Source: Clavelina lepadiformis
Taxonomy: Eukaryota; Chordata; Ascidiacea; Aplousobranchia; Clavelinidae
Reading direction: 5' to 3'
DNA length: 64,000 nucleotides
NCBI RefSeq assembly: GCF_947623445.1
Contig: NC_135247.1
Span: 19,222,501-19,286,500, forward strand
A program made the position numbers and the translations under genes. This document shows positions 25,387 to 38,500 of this stretch, piece after piece. The first letter of the stretch is position 1; each line of letters begins with the position of its first letter. The notes under the pieces were generated by a model, which was not told where the DNA came from, did not search any database, and worked only from the letters and a program-made list of their open reading frames with translations.

Positions 25387-26019
25387 ATGGCATTGAAGTT
25401 GTACTCGTACTGGAGAAGCTCGTGTAGCTGGAGAGTTAGAGTCTGTCTTGCGCTCAAGAAGCAAGAATATGAATACATCCCGATTCATCTTGTCAAAGAT
25501 GGCGGAGAGCAAAGAAAGGAAAGTTTTCGAAATGTGAACCCGATGGCCCAGGTCCCTACATTTGTTCATGGTGATGTCATAATAAGCCAATCAATGGCAA
25601 TAATGGATTACATTGACAACAAATTTGAAGGATATTCGCTTTTACCAAAAGATTTGGCTCTTCGAGCAAAAGTGAAAGAAATTTGTGAAATAATTTGTTC
25701 TGGAATCCAACCGATACAAAACTTGAGCGTTTTGCAAAAGATTGGTGAAGCAAACAAAATGGAGTGGGCTCATCACTGGATCCAATCAGGGTTCGACAGC
25801 CTGGAAAAAGTTTTGCAAAAATCTAGCGGAAAGTATTGCGTCGGTGATGACATCACAATGGCCGATGCTTGTTTGGTTCCTCAGGTGTACAACGCAAATC
25901 GTTTTAAAGTGGACATGTCCAAATATCCCAACATTTCAAGAATTGAAAAATCTTTAGCTGAACAACCTGCTTTCATAAAAGCTCACCCAGACAATCAACC
26001 AGACTGTCCTCAAAAATAA
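25387..26019 (+). CDS. GSTZ1: Maleylacetoacetate isomerase (zeta GST), copy 1
   Basis: A single-exon gene of 210 residues. Maleylacetoacetate isomerase converts maleylacetoacetate to fumarylacetoacetate with glutathione as cofactor, the penultimate step of phenylalanine and tyrosine breakdown; zeta GSTs also dechlorinate alpha-haloacids. The N-terminal thioredoxin-like domain begins MALKLYSYWRSSCSWRVR. Residues 11-18, SSCSWRVR, are the zeta signature, whose Ser and Cys activate glutathione. A NPMAQVPTF segment with the cis-proline and SQSMAIMDYID follow, then the helical domain with KYCVGDDITMADACLVPQ. The length and the C-terminal HPDNQPDCP are normal for the family. Vertebrate GSTZ1 genes have many introns, so this uninterrupted copy and its two neighbours may derive from a retrocopy that was then duplicated in tandem. 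Residues 44-170 share a nearly identical DNA tract with copy 3. Confidence 0.95.
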   Translation: MALKLYSYWRSSCSWRVRVCLALKKQEYEYIPIHLVKDGGEQRKESFRNVNPMAQVPTFVHGDVIISQSMAIMDYIDNKFEGYSLLPKDLALRAKVKEICEIICSGIQPIQNLSVLQKIGEANKMEWAHHWIQSGFDSLEKVLQKSSGKYCVGDDITMADACLVPQVYNANRFKVDMSKYPNISRIEKSLAEQPAFIKAHPDNQPDCPQK

Positions 26020-27027
26020 TTTTTTTGGATAAAGCAGATTATATTTCTTGGTGTGTTTTTATTTGTGTCTGAATTCACTTCTCGAAACTAATCACAAAAA
26101 TATTGTTTCAAGGTTTCAGAGATAAACTTTCTCACTAAATTTTACTCTTGTGTGGCAGCGTAATTCTGACCTTGTCCAGAAAGGTTTTGTTTTTCACGTC
26201 TTAAACAACATTCGCACATTTTGTTTCACTTCCTAATGAGTTCCCAATCATGCTGCTACTGTATCGTTTAATGTCTATGCATTTAATTGTTGAGTGGTTT
26301 GAACAGTTAGTCACGTTTTTCTAGTTTGCTTTTTTCAGTTTCAAAGACGCAAGTAAACATGTTCACTGTTCAGCTCTCTTACAAATTGCGTGCTACACTG
26401 GCCAGTGGCCATCTTTGTTTTAGCTCAATTTAAGGTTGTTTTGAAGTATAAATCGGGACCTGTCTGACATTTTAACACTGGGTCAATTATTTTTTAATGT
26501 CAGTTGAGCTATGTTCATGATCGGCTTCATATCATCCAGTGTTTATGGGATTTGTCTCTGAGCTGTTCTTGCAATAACAAACAATTAAGAAAGTTCCTAT
26601 TCAAATATATCAATATTTTAGATTATTTCAAATACAAAATGTGGAATAATCAGCGTTTTGAGTAAGTTCGATTTCCTTGCAACTTTATATTAATCAAAAC
26701 ATAAAAACAAGACGTGAGGTAGATTATGTTTGTTATCAAACCAGGTTTGACCTTTGCACAATGTATAGACACCATCGCAATGATCAAAGCACCTATCATA
26801 CAACCTATACCATAACTATTGTATTTTGCATGAAAAACAATCAAGTGTATCAATTCTGAATAACTATCCAATAAAAATTATTCTATTTGAGTGAGATATT
26901 TTGATTTGAAACTGAATATCCCTACAAACAATTGAGGCATGCTTACGTTGCAGATATTTTTATTGAGGAGTTTGTTGTAAACTTTCGAGTGAGGATTCTA
27001 CAATCCACAGGTTAATCGCAAAACATA
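26020..27027. other. Spacer between isomerase copies 1 and 2
   Basis: AT-rich DNA with no supported gene. It holds the 3' flank of copy 1 and the promoter region of copy 2. A 73-residue reverse frame at 26650-26871 has no recognisable similarity. Confidence 0.5.
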
Positions 27028-27672
27028 ATGCCATTGAAGTTGTATAACTTCTGGAGGAGTTCTTGCAGCTGGAGGGTGCGTGCGTGCCTTGCGATGAAAA
27101 ACGTTGATTACAAATATCTTCCCATCGATCTCTTTAAAGATGGCGGAGAGCAGAAGAAGCCAGAATATTTGGAGATTAATCCGATGGGTCAGATCCCGTT
27201 CCTGGTGGATGGGGATGCAGACGTAGCACAATCCATGGCTATCTTGGAATATATTGAGGAGAAATATAAGAACCCACCACTTTTACCGAAAGATGTGAAA
27301 TTGAGAGCTAAAGTGCGTGAGATTTGTGGGTTGATTACCTCTGGGATCCAGCCACTGCAGCACAGGAAGGTTCTTGGTCTCATGACCAGTGAGGACGCAA
27401 AGTTGAAATGGGCTCATGACTGCGTTGCTTCAGGATTTGAAATTCTGGAGAAAATTCTGCAAAAATCGAGTGGGAAGTATTGTGTTGGAGATGACATCAC
27501 AATGGCTGACTTGTGCTTGGTGCCACAAGCTTACAACGCAGTGGATCGATTCAGCGTTGATCTCAATAAATTCTCAGTCATTTCAAGAATTTACCTTTCC
27601 CTTGAAGAAAATCCATCGTTCAAAAAATCTCATCCATTGAATCAGCCCGACTGTCCAATCCAAGTGCTTTGA
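27028..27672 (+). CDS. GSTZ1: Maleylacetoacetate isomerase (zeta GST), copy 2
   Basis: A second single-exon isomerase gene of 214 residues with the same architecture. It begins MPLKLYNFWRSSCSWRVR with the catalytic SSCSWRVR at residues 11-18, then KDGGEQKKPEYLEINPMGQ, the substrate-domain motif KYCVGDDITMADLCLVPQ and a HPLNQPDCP tail extended by IQVL. Its sequence is well diverged from copy 1 along the whole length, so it has not taken part in the recent conversion seen between copies 1 and 3. All active-site positions I can judge are intact. The same reaction in tyrosine catabolism is expected; specialisation of the copies is possible but not visible. Confidence 0.95.
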   Translation: MPLKLYNFWRSSCSWRVRACLAMKNVDYKYLPIDLFKDGGEQKKPEYLEINPMGQIPFLVDGDADVAQSMAILEYIEEKYKNPPLLPKDVKLRAKVREICGLITSGIQPLQHRKVLGLMTSEDAKLKWAHDCVASGFEILEKILQKSSGKYCVGDDITMADLCLVPQAYNAVDRFSVDLNKFSVISRIYLSLEENPSFKKSHPLNQPDCPIQVL

Positions 27673-28120
27673 ATCAATTACAGGAGTCATCATAGAATGA
27701 CTTGATGCAATCACTTTGTTAATTTCTACCTCAACCAATTTTGATTCGTTGGTGTCGTCTTTTAGCTTTATTCTGAAACCATTTAAAATGCAATTTGCTT
27801 AATATTGACACTTTCAAATTTATCCATATATCAGTTAATTGCGGTTCATTGTCCAGGTAATAATGTTGCTGCGTTTCCAAGTTGCCAGATTCTGTGCACT
27901 GTGGGAACATGAAGTTGATGTTGCGCTGGGTGGACGGTTTTCCTATGTTGATAATTTGCAAGACAACCACTGTAGTAAAAACCATCGTTAACTACTGTAC
28001 TCGGGATGTTTTACAAACTAAATTTGGCTGCTTTACTTATTGTAATTATGTAATTATGCCAAACACATTTTCAGGTAATTTCAAAGTAAGTTGGTAGAAT
28101 TTTATAGAAAACGTGTAACG
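27673..28120. other. Spacer between isomerase copies 2 and 3
   Basis: About 450 bp without a supported gene. No repeat boundary or distinctive promoter motif seen. Confidence 0.4.
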
Positions 28121-28759
28121 ATGAGCGATGTAGTGAAATTGCATTCGTTCTGGGTCAGCTCATGCAGCTGGAGAGTGCGGATATGTCTTCTGCTGAAGGG
28201 GATCAGACATGAATACATCCCCGTGGAGCTGCTCAAGGATGAGGAACAGAGGTAGGAAAGTTTTCGAAATGTGAACCCGATGGCCCAGGTCCCTACATTT
28301 GTTCATGGCGATGTCATAATAAGCCAATCAATGGCAATAATGGATTACATTGACAACAAATTTGAAGGATATTCGCTTTTACCAAAAGATTTGGCTCTTC
28401 GAGCAAAAGTGAAAGAAATTTGTGAAATAATTTGTTCTGGAATCCAACCGATACAAAACTTGAGTGTTTTGCAAAAGATTGGTGAAGCAAACAAAATGGA
28501 GTGGGCTCATCACTGGATCCAATCAGGGTTCGACAGCCTGGAAAAAGTTTTGCAAAAATCTAGCGGAAAGTATTGCGTCGGTGATGACATCACAATGGCC
28601 GATGCTTGTTTGGTTCCTCAGGTGTACAACGCAATGTTCCGATACAACGTGAGCATGTCGAGGTTCCCAACTATTTCTCGCATCAACGAAGCCTTGCTAG
28701 GTCATCCTGCCTTCCAGCTATCACATCCTGACAACCAACCAGACTGCCCGAAGAAATAA
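28121..28759 (+). pseudogene. Maleylacetoacetate isomerase copy 3, stop codon at residue 45, partly converted
   Basis: The frame opens MSDVVKLHSFWVSSCSWRVR, with the zeta signature intact, and runs in register with the other copies, but codon 45 (28253-28255) is TAG where copy 1 has AAG. The frame then continues open to a normal end HPDNQPDCPKK (213 codons including the stop position). From 28254 to 28634 the DNA matches copy 1 (25517-25897) with only two differences in 381 bp, while the flanking N-terminal and C-terminal parts are strongly diverged. This is the pattern of gene conversion. The stop sits exactly at the left edge of the tract. The copy is therefore probably a recent pseudogene; a sequencing error, read-through, or a shorter protein starting at a later methionine remain possible. 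Confidence 0.85.
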
Positions 28760-29565
28760 AGAAGCTTCCAAAAGTCATGACTAAATTTTTTAAAAAATTC
28801 ACATTTTCGTAGGAACTTGTAAAATCATCACATGGTGTAAGTTTAAACCTAACTACCTGTTGTTTAATCTGTGCAGCGTCTTGTATTGCAGTAATTACAA
28901 TCAGAATATGCAAATATCTTAAAACAGTGTTAAGAAATGCCAGTTTAGTCAAAATCCCACAGTTCTACCAAGAATGCAGTTTGTAAAATTGAACATTAAG
29001 CACCATAGACATCCAATGTCCATGTTCAACACAGACTCGTTATGACATCATAACATGTTGTTTGTCAAATTGAGGCAGGAATACCCCAAGATGACCTTCC
29101 CAAATCAAAGCAAACAAAAATAAATTGTGACCACATCCACAATACAAAGGTCAGCGTACTTTTTATTTCATAACTCACACCGTCAACTTTGAGCCAAACA
29201 CGCAGAACTAAAACACTAACGATCACCGCATTGCACATGGAATATACTTCTAAGAACGCTTTTGCCTAACACCGGGCACAAATCCAGGGTGGACTCAACT
29301 ATTTACACCGCAATGATGACATTGCGCGACACATCGGTTCATAAATTACTACGTCATCAGCCTAGATGGCCATAAAGGAACTTCAAGTTTGTAAGCTTCT
29401 ATGTACAGGTGAGAGATAAAGTTGCACGGGATATTGTTCAAGAAGATTCTATCCAACACCAGATGTTGCCACTGTCCATGTGATAATATCCCAACTTGAA
29501 TGACGATTTCCGTGAAAAGCCATTAAATTATGATTTAAATTAAAACATTGCACTTTAACGAAAAC
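28760..29565. other. Intergenic region between isomerase copy 3 and SEC16
   Basis: Contains the 3' flanks of two converging genes. A reverse-strand AATAAA near 29160 could serve SEC16. No gene is supported. Confidence 0.45.
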
Positions 29566-32500
29566 TCATTGCTTTGGCCTTGGGTAACCCCCTCTGCCAC
29601 GAGCTCTTCCCCGCATGGGGGGTTGAGAAAAGGGGTTTGAGCTTGCGGTAAATTGAGCCGGGTTGTAAAACAGGGCCACAGCAGGCGCTGATGGGTTGGT
29701 AGTTGCGCTTGCTTGAGGTGGGGTTGGCTGCGGAAATAAATCTCTCATCACAAATGAGCAATTGCAGAATAATAAGTGGCTCATCTTTTGCTTGGCTTGA
29801 TTATGAGGAAACATTCTCATCTATGACATCGGTTGCACTCACCTGTGTGGCAGCACTTTTTGCTGGTTCTGCTTGTTGCCCTGGTTGAAGCAGTTGCGAT
29901 TGTTGATAGGGTGCTGGTTGCTGTTGATTTGGTGGTTGAAATGGTTGCTGTTGATTTGGTTGTTGAAATGGTTGCTGTTGATTTGGTTGTTGAAACGACG
30001 TTGGTTGCTGTTGTATTGGTGGTTGAAATGGTTGCTGTTGTATTGGTGGTTGAAATGGTTGCTGTTGATATGGTGCTTGTTGCTGAGGAACATGCTGGGC
30101 AGGCTGCATCAAAAGATTGATCAAGTTGTTTGAAACTGAAAGATTTCGCACAAACCCTTGACCTACCTGGGGGTGTGTGGAGTTTGCCATCATCGGGGGG
30201 TTTGGTTGTAGACTTTGTGTGGGTTGGGGATTACCCGGGGCTGCAACCTCTCCAGGAACCAACGACCTTGCAAGGTCAGGTGGGGTCACTGACGATTCTG
30301 GAAATCAGGAGGAAATAATATAAGATATCTATGCCCATACTGCGTGTGATACCAAAAACCTTCGCTCTGAGGTAACCTGGGGTCACTTCAGGGGTGAACA
30401 TAGCAGGATTCCCCTGAACCGGAGCAGGGAAGACACTAGGTGGCGGTGTGTGCTTCGGAGTTGAAGTTTTGACGCCACCAAACGCATCCTTGTACATGGT
30501 ACGACTATCTGCAAAAGGAACCAGGTTTAAACCTCGGAATGCAAACAACACTCTTCAGCCTTTTACACAGGACCAGACTGTCTCATGTTCTGAAACCTTC
30601 GGGTTGTCAAACTTACTTAAATTCTTCAGTGAAAACCTGTTGCTGGTCATGGTGGGTGGACTGGATCCATCTGAAATGAAGCGAGTTGGTGAAACCTGTG
30701 CTTCGATGCATATGCACTATGCAGCCATCATAGAAATCACATGTTATGCCTACCACCAGATGCAGATGGCGCTGCAGGGTCAGTCGGGTTGAGAACGGGA
30801 GGTGGCGCCAGAGGGGTTTCTTTTTCTTCAGTTCCATCCACATCGACCCAACGCTTCCTGTCCGGATCCCAGGTTATCTGCAAGCCAAGAAGAAGTTGAT
30901 CTGATGAAGAGTCAACACTTTGAAAATTTCCAACCTGTTTGTTGGAGTCGTCGGGAAGATGCATCCGGTTTGTTTGTGGCTTCTCACTCCCTCGTAGCCA
31001 GCTTATCAACGACCATCGCTTGGCGGGTTTCTGCAAGAACAGACTTTGTAAATCTCTAAAATTAATTCCCTAAATTAATTAATTAAATTTAAAAAAAATT
31101 AATTAACAATTAAATTCTCTAAATTTGTAAAGAAGTGGAAGAGCTTCAACCTCCTGCTTCTTCTGAGGCTTCTCACTCTCATCACTGGCGCTCCGACTCC
31201 TTCTTGAATTCTCCGAGGTCGTGCGTGACCTCCTCCCCGATGACTTGCGTGACCTCCGAGATCGTCGTGAACCATGAGATGTCTGTGACACGGTGCGCTC
31301 TCTCGTCTGCAGCACTTGTGGCTGAAAATTTGACATTTGCTGGTTATTTATGACATCACAATTATTTAAGTAACCAAAATATTTTTAACTTGTTCAACGC
31401 GGACCCACCACACTCGACAGCTGTCCATAGAAATCAACATTTCGCTGATTATGCTGCTCGTCACTCAGTGGTGGCTGCATTGGTTGCAAATTGTCTGTGG
31501 TTTGTGGTTGGTGTTCGCGGGGGGCGGGTAATGTGGGCATGCTGGCTTGTGACAGCGCCTCGTTCACCTGAAACATGAAGCGCACATGAGCCTGGTGTGG
31601 GTGTGAGAACTCTCTGCAGGAAGTTGTGGAAATTCAGCTGCTTCAGCTCAACAACTTCTCTAATATGGGATTATTCAGCTACCTGGGAGTGTTGGGGCAT
31701 CATGTTGTGGCTCGGCTCCGCTTGAAAGTGGTTGGGGTCGTAGAAGTTGACGTGATTGACACTGGCTGGGGGGTGCAGGGTAACATCTGGGGGAAAAATA
31801 CCTGGGGCTGACACAAGAGATCACAAATTGAACCCAGCTGCTACTAAAGAAACCCGAGACAAAATTACCTTGCTGGCTCGTAATTGGTCCAACCACTTCA
31901 CACTGGGATGGTTGCTGATGGTGAAAATGTGGTTCGTTGTATGGTTCCTGCTCCACGCTATCACCATCATCATCACTCTAAACAAATTTCAAATCTTGTT
32001 TCAGGCATGTGACAAACATTTGCCTTCACGCAAGCATCAAAGTACATAAAAATCTCATTGTCATACTTCGTCGTGTGGATCCGAGTGATCTGATGACGTC
32101 ATAGATGGTGCGCTGGAGTGAGTGAAAGAGGCGGTGTTGGGAGCAATGGATCCTCCCTGGACATTGAAGAGCAATTACAACAACAGCATGGACTATATCA
32201 TGATGATCATGCACAGAACATCACCTGCATCCGTCCGCAGATGTTGTGAAGAGCTTCGATCCAGTGCAAGTCAGAATCGTGCAGAGTCCCAGCTTTTGCT
32301 CTCGAGTCATGATATCGGAGTGACTCGACCATATTCGAGAGCTGACTCACCAACGTAACTGAGTATGCATGGGGTGTCTGGATGATCAACTTTGAAATAT
32401 TCTCGCAGTAGTGGAAAGCCTGCCACAGATAGATGAAGGTCAAAATAAAGGAGAGATTGGAAAGCAGAAGTGCACGATGCAAAGAACCTTTGCTGTCATC

Positions 32501-35500
32501 CCATAATCTCGGAGCCTGCAAGCGTAGAGGAACTTATAAAGCTGCAGCGACGGAAGTGAGAGAGAGCCAGGACGCTGCTGCTGCGTCGATGCGGAGAGAG
32601 AGATCGCGTATTCGTACGTCTCAGTCCTCTCTATCGCATCACTCGATGCAAAGTCATTAAACGATCGCCTAAAATAGAACAAAATCAATAAAGTGGTATT
32701 GTACGAGTGACAGAAGCATCACGCAACATACAGATGACTCGAGCCCAGAAGCACGATCTTGCTCGATTTCCTCGTGTAATAACCCAGCGGCGTCGACGTC
32801 ATCAGATAGCAAAAGTGAGCCGCATCGATCAAACCTTGAGTCATCAACGTGTCACCCATCGTCATGGCAACCCGCGTGTGGAGCGATATGTTTGACGTCT
32901 CGTTGGATAATATCATGGCCAGGTGAGGGCGCCAGTCGCCCCATCCTTCCTCAGCGACGCACTGCGGCAACAACGAGAATTATTTCAGAACAATCTGCGC
33001 TTTATTACACGTCTATGTGAGAATAACAAGGACACGGTTCAACGCACGGTGGTGGAGGCGGGCTGCCGGCCGGACATGAGCTGGTACAAAGTCTGCAGAG
33101 GATCGTTGATGGGGAGCGAGTTGGCGAATCTGAGCATCACCGTGGCGTGGGTTCTCGCATCCATCTTGCTTGCAAGGAGGAGCGCGTGTCCCCACAAATC
33201 TGATTTCATCGCCCACTCCAGAGCATCCTGGATCACACATTCATATCATCAGATGATTCACGTGATCATTATCATGCATTTACACACATCATCACAGGAT
33301 GGTTCATGTGATCTCACGAGCGGTTTTCACCTTTTTTCTTCCATACAGCAGCAGCTCACGAAATCGAGTTGATGGTGATGTGTTGACCAGAGTTGCTTCA
33401 TCTGGTGATACGGTGCTTTCATTCACGGTGTTGTTGGCAGCTATCATGGAGTATAAATGAGACAAACAACTGGATTTGATTTCGATGATAACTTACCTGA
33501 TGGAGAGATTGTTTTGTTTTCTTGCGTCAAAGCGTCGTTGGGTGAAGCAAGTAACGCAAAATCTCCGGAGTGTCCTTGCATGAGAAGTTCCGCGATGTCC
33601 GTCCCCATCACCGACTAAAAACAAACAACTTTTTTGTCTACTGCCCTCAAGTGGTTATTGCTCAACTGTGATGAATGTTCACCCCATTCTGACGAACAAG
33701 CAGGCCCAGAAAATCCCACACGAGAGCAGTAGATAGTCGGTCAATCAACTCCGTGTTGAGAGAAGACGATCTTGATCGAGCAGCGATGAATCGAGCCACG
33801 TCGTTCTTATGAGTCTCGTCTCTGCAGGAAGAAAACATAAAAAATATGTTGTAGATCCTAAAAAAATCTTCAAAATTTGTTATAATAATAATCTGCAAGT
33901 GGACGTGAACCGAAGCAAAATACCTCGACAACGGTCCAGGAAACAGCCGGAGTGCTTCTGCTTCAGGACATTTGTGCAGCAAGGTCTGCAGCAAAATCAA
34001 ACTCTATCAATTCTGAACAGATTCCAGTCATTATTGCAAGCACTATGAAGTAATACTCACTTCAACGCTGTGGATCTCGACAGCAGAAGATCTGCTTTCA
34101 ACCAACCGCTGGGGTAAAACGAGGATCAAATGACCCCCCGCCCCAAACCGGGCTACTGGGTGAACCGCAGTGAATTTCCTTGGAGTCTGCCGACTTTGAA
34201 CTAAATTTTAACTGATCATTAGAAGGAGACCTCGATCTATAACATGAAAGTTGCTACCTTGAGGAGCCGGGAGCTGATGCCAAGAATCCTCCTCCGGGTA
34301 GCCAGAGTAATAGGAGTGGCTCAGACTGGGATCCTCCACATACCGGGATCCATCTGGTCGGTAACTTAAATCATATTCGTAATAAAAATCACATCGTAAA
34401 AATGTTCTATGACCTGGTTTGTATAAATTTCTTTCGCCGTTGAATTTTAGAGTGAGGACGAGTTGGATGAAGTTGATGATGAAACTACTTTGATCAACTT
34501 GACCCATCTTTAAGCAAGAAATTCTATTTCTGGGCGTCACAAGTTACCTCCTGTTATAATTAGGATCATATCTCTCATGGTAAGATCTGTCGCTGTAGAC
34601 GCTCCTATTATCCTCCTCCTCATAATGACGAGAGCTTGCCCCGGTATATGCCTGACCCTGCGACGGGTAGTTCTGGTGAACTTGCTCATACTGGGAGGGT
34701 CTGTGAAGCGTGAGTGAGATCACAACAAAGTTAAAGAAATAATCACCACAAAAACTCACCCATAGTGAGCAGGTTGTCCTCGGTATTCAGCGCCATAACC
34801 CACCTCTCCCCGGCTGTAGTAGCCCCGGTCGTAGTACGAGCGCCGATAGTAATCGTAATATTCTGAACATAGACATCACCTTTACAGTCAAAGCCCTGAC
34901 TGCTGGACTTCACCTGGGAAATACCCTACCTGGGTTGTTGTACCCATAATGTCTTCCGTACCCATCACCCCTATACGAGGAAGGTTGATCCCTGTAATAG
35001 GGGTCGTAGCTACTCCACTGGTCACCCGCCCATCGGTTGCCATGGCGCTGATTATAAGGTTGTTGATCAGACCAATAACTCCGCCTGCAACATGTTACAT
35101 TTGCATCAGTACAAGGCATTATGACATCATAGCACGTGTGGTGATGACATAATAGTGAGTACCTCATTTGATGTTGATAGTGGCCTCCGTGAGCTGAAGT
35201 GTGATCATGATATGATCGATTATATGATTCGGTGCCCATATTATATGATGGATGATGTGATTCAGAACCAGCTGCACTAGACCGTGAACTTGGCCTTGGT
35301 GGAGCTCTAAGTGACATCATAAACTCATAACTGTTATGTCATAATAAGTGTATGAAGAAAATAATCCACTAACATGTTGTCTGTCCGTCTGTCCTCCCAC
35401 TGCTGCTCGTGTTCATGACGTTGCGCATAATTTGATGAGTCATGCTGTTGAGTGGGTGAATTTCCTTAAAATCAATAAAAACTTATAACCTGCTCCGCAT

Positions 35501-38500
35501 AATTCAACACTCACCGCGTAACATGACGACTGTGGTTAATATTCACCTCGGTACGAAATTCCACGGCTCGGGTAAGCAGAGATCTTCGTGTCTTGCTCAT
35601 GGGTAATCCTAGGTGGGGGATGCCCCGAATGCTCAGAGGTGGCCTGGGTTGAAATCGTGGGATTGGGGTTGCTTTCAGGACCCACGATGAGGTGGGTACG
35701 AGGGGCAACAACATTCTTGATAGGTGGCCCATGAGACACAACAGAGGGTTGGGTTTGACGGGGGACAGGGTTATGCGGGTGGGGCTCAGAATGAGTCAAG
35801 GCAAAGGGGGGACCTGAAGGAGGTGGGTTTATGGCTTGTAGGGGGCCAGGGGGCAGAGATGAAATAATTGGGGTGATATCCGAGTTATGAGGAGAAGGTT
35901 TAACGAAAGATTTTTGCTCCTGTCAAGATTGAACAAAATAAACATGTCAGAGGTGGAACTAGTGACTGAAGAAATAGTTGAAGATTAATTATTAATGAGT
36001 TGACTGCCGCGGCATCACATCTTTGGCTCGGGACGTCAGTGATAAATTGCCAAATTTGATCTTTTTGAATTCACTCTGGACAGGTTACAACCAATTAAAG
36101 TTTAAAGTTCATGCAAAGCTACAAATTTGTTCAAATTAGAAGCAATTATCTGTGATTATTACGCTGATCAAATTACGGCATTACGACTGTGAACACTTTG
36201 TGAAGCCACATTTAATCAGCGGACTGCAACCAGTGGGCCATAGACCAGTTTGAGATGGGTCAATGAGCTTTTATCCAATCTCAGTCCATTTTTCTATTTC
36301 AGATGTTATAATATATTTCAGGATTTTAGTCTTGTTTTAGCATTTAAACTGAGACAGACCAAAGGTTAGAAAGTAAGGGTTGGTAAATTTACTGGTGACG
36401 TAATCCATTATAATTAACAATTCCATAACTTATTCATGCGAAACTTTAAGAAGTGGGTTAAAAAATATTTCACAGAGCATGACTCAAGTGAGCCACGATT
36501 ATAGAAAGGTTGAAAACCACCAATATGAGATTTGGTTCGAGATAATGAACAATGCTGATGACCCAGGACAGATGCTTTTACTTCACCAAAGTCTAGCATC
36601 TGCACCTGGGTAAGTTGTTTGCATCAGATCAAGTATTCAACCACTCGGGTCGCCTGAGTTGGAAGTTGCAGCTCCCATACTGAGATGAGCTCACCTGTTC
36701 TCGTTGGGACAAAGTCGCAATATCTCTCTCCTGATGCGGCTTGTCTTCTTTGACTTCATCTCGGTCGCTATGGCGATGTTGCGAGTTGGATGACGTGGCA
36801 TGCATGTCGCTGTATCCTGTTTGACTAGATGATGTCATATCCGAGTGATTTTGGTGAGATGTGATTGGTCCATCTTCCGATGTGCTTCGATTCCCAACAA
36901 ACATCTGACTATGCAGGGGTTGGGATGAGGGGGGGAAGTTTGTCGGCACAAGTCGGCTGCTTCCAGTTAATGAAAGATGGGCAGCTGGTGGCTCTTCAGC
37001 GCCACCTGGTTGTGGCTCTACACTAACATATGAGGACTGCGTCACCTCAGGATCTGTAATCATAGACACAACATTGACGCTCACCTCCTTAAAAGAAGCT
37101 CAAGAAATCGCATTTAAGCTTCAGCGCTGCTGCATCACAATTCTTATTCGTTTTAACGGATTATTACGACAGAAATATTAAAATTGCACCAACTGACCAT
37201 CGGCCTAAGTCAAGGCTCCGCAAATAGTGGGTCGCGACCCAAATTTGGGTCGCGAGACCTTCTAGTCTGCAAGGTCATGCAAGAGAATAGCTACTGTCAA
37301 TAATTGTCTTAACATCGATATTTAATTACATAGTATTTTCCACAAAATTATATGCTCACAAATTGCTTGGGTCGCGAAAATTTAGAACTACTTTTTAAGG
37401 GCTGCGCCAAAAAGTATTTGCGGACCCTTGGCCTAAGTGACCATTTTACCGATTCAACAGTATCAGCTTTTGGTGCTGTAGTAATCAGTTGAAAAATTGA
37501 TCGAGCACACAGCTTATAAACCATCCAATTTAATAACAAACAGAACTATCATGTTGAACTTAGCAGAATGTGTCAATAAAAGTGTTGGTTATCATTTTCA
37601 AGCTTTGAAGTTTCCGTCAGGCGGATGTCAACTATGTGACTTCAACAAATATCTCATAGTGTTGAAAATGAGTGAAAATACCGTATTCCATTGCCGTATA
37701 ATGAAGCGTTACCTGCATGAGAGCAGATGAACCAGCAGTCGGCCAATTTACTCGTCAGCGCAACTTCAATAAAAGAACGTACGTCATGCACTTTACTTAG
37801 AAAACAAAATTTAAACAAACCCGTCGCAGTGCCGACGATCTCCTTCGTATTTGAAGCAAGACCACCTGAGGGAGCTAGTGACACAACAGGGTTAGCTGGG
37901 GGCGGACCAGCCACAAAAAATGCTCTCGTGCCATCGTTTGCTTGGTCATTTATTGAAGGAAACGTCGAAGTAGAAAGTACGTCAACTGGGTGGCCACTAG
38001 TGGGAGCTGTCGGTTCTTGGGTGGCCGGATGCGATTTCGTTGAAATGTCTTTTTCAGCTGATGCTGGAATAGATGATGTAGAAGGAAGTGATGAGGGCAA
38101 TGCATGAGACGAAGGAACACATTTCGAATGAGCGGCTGTCACAGGATCACTCGCAAAGACGGACGAGAGAGACGAAAGCGATTCACTCATCACCTTGCTG
38201 CTCGTGTCTGATTGGTCAGCTGGAACTAAAGCAAGCGTGGCATGTTTGGGTTGTGTGAGACTCTAAAACTGTTCTGCACAGAGACATCAGCGAGTCGTTC
38301 ATGATTTCTACCTGAATAAGGATGAAGGCTCGAAGTATAAGCTTGCTGGCCCACCTCCTCACTTCTATCGATGTTGCTCTGTCAACGCAGATGGAAAATA
38401 ATAACTTCTCTGTTTTACAGGAAAAAACCATAGATATCAAACCACGATTTCATACCTGCATCCCAGCTGTCGGGGTATCGAGGAGGTCGTGAGGTTGAAC

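Noticed and set aside
29833-30120. Val/Leu-rich open frames antisense to the SEC16 Gln-Pro repeat
   Set aside because: They are the mirror of the coding minisatellite; a low-complexity repeat keeps several frames open. The SEC16 frame has splice sites and family context.
30128-30170. A 31-nt GT...AG stretch inside SEC16 exon 37 that could be a micro-intron
   Set aside because: Removing it would shift the frame, while reading through keeps a long open frame into the Gln-Pro repeat.
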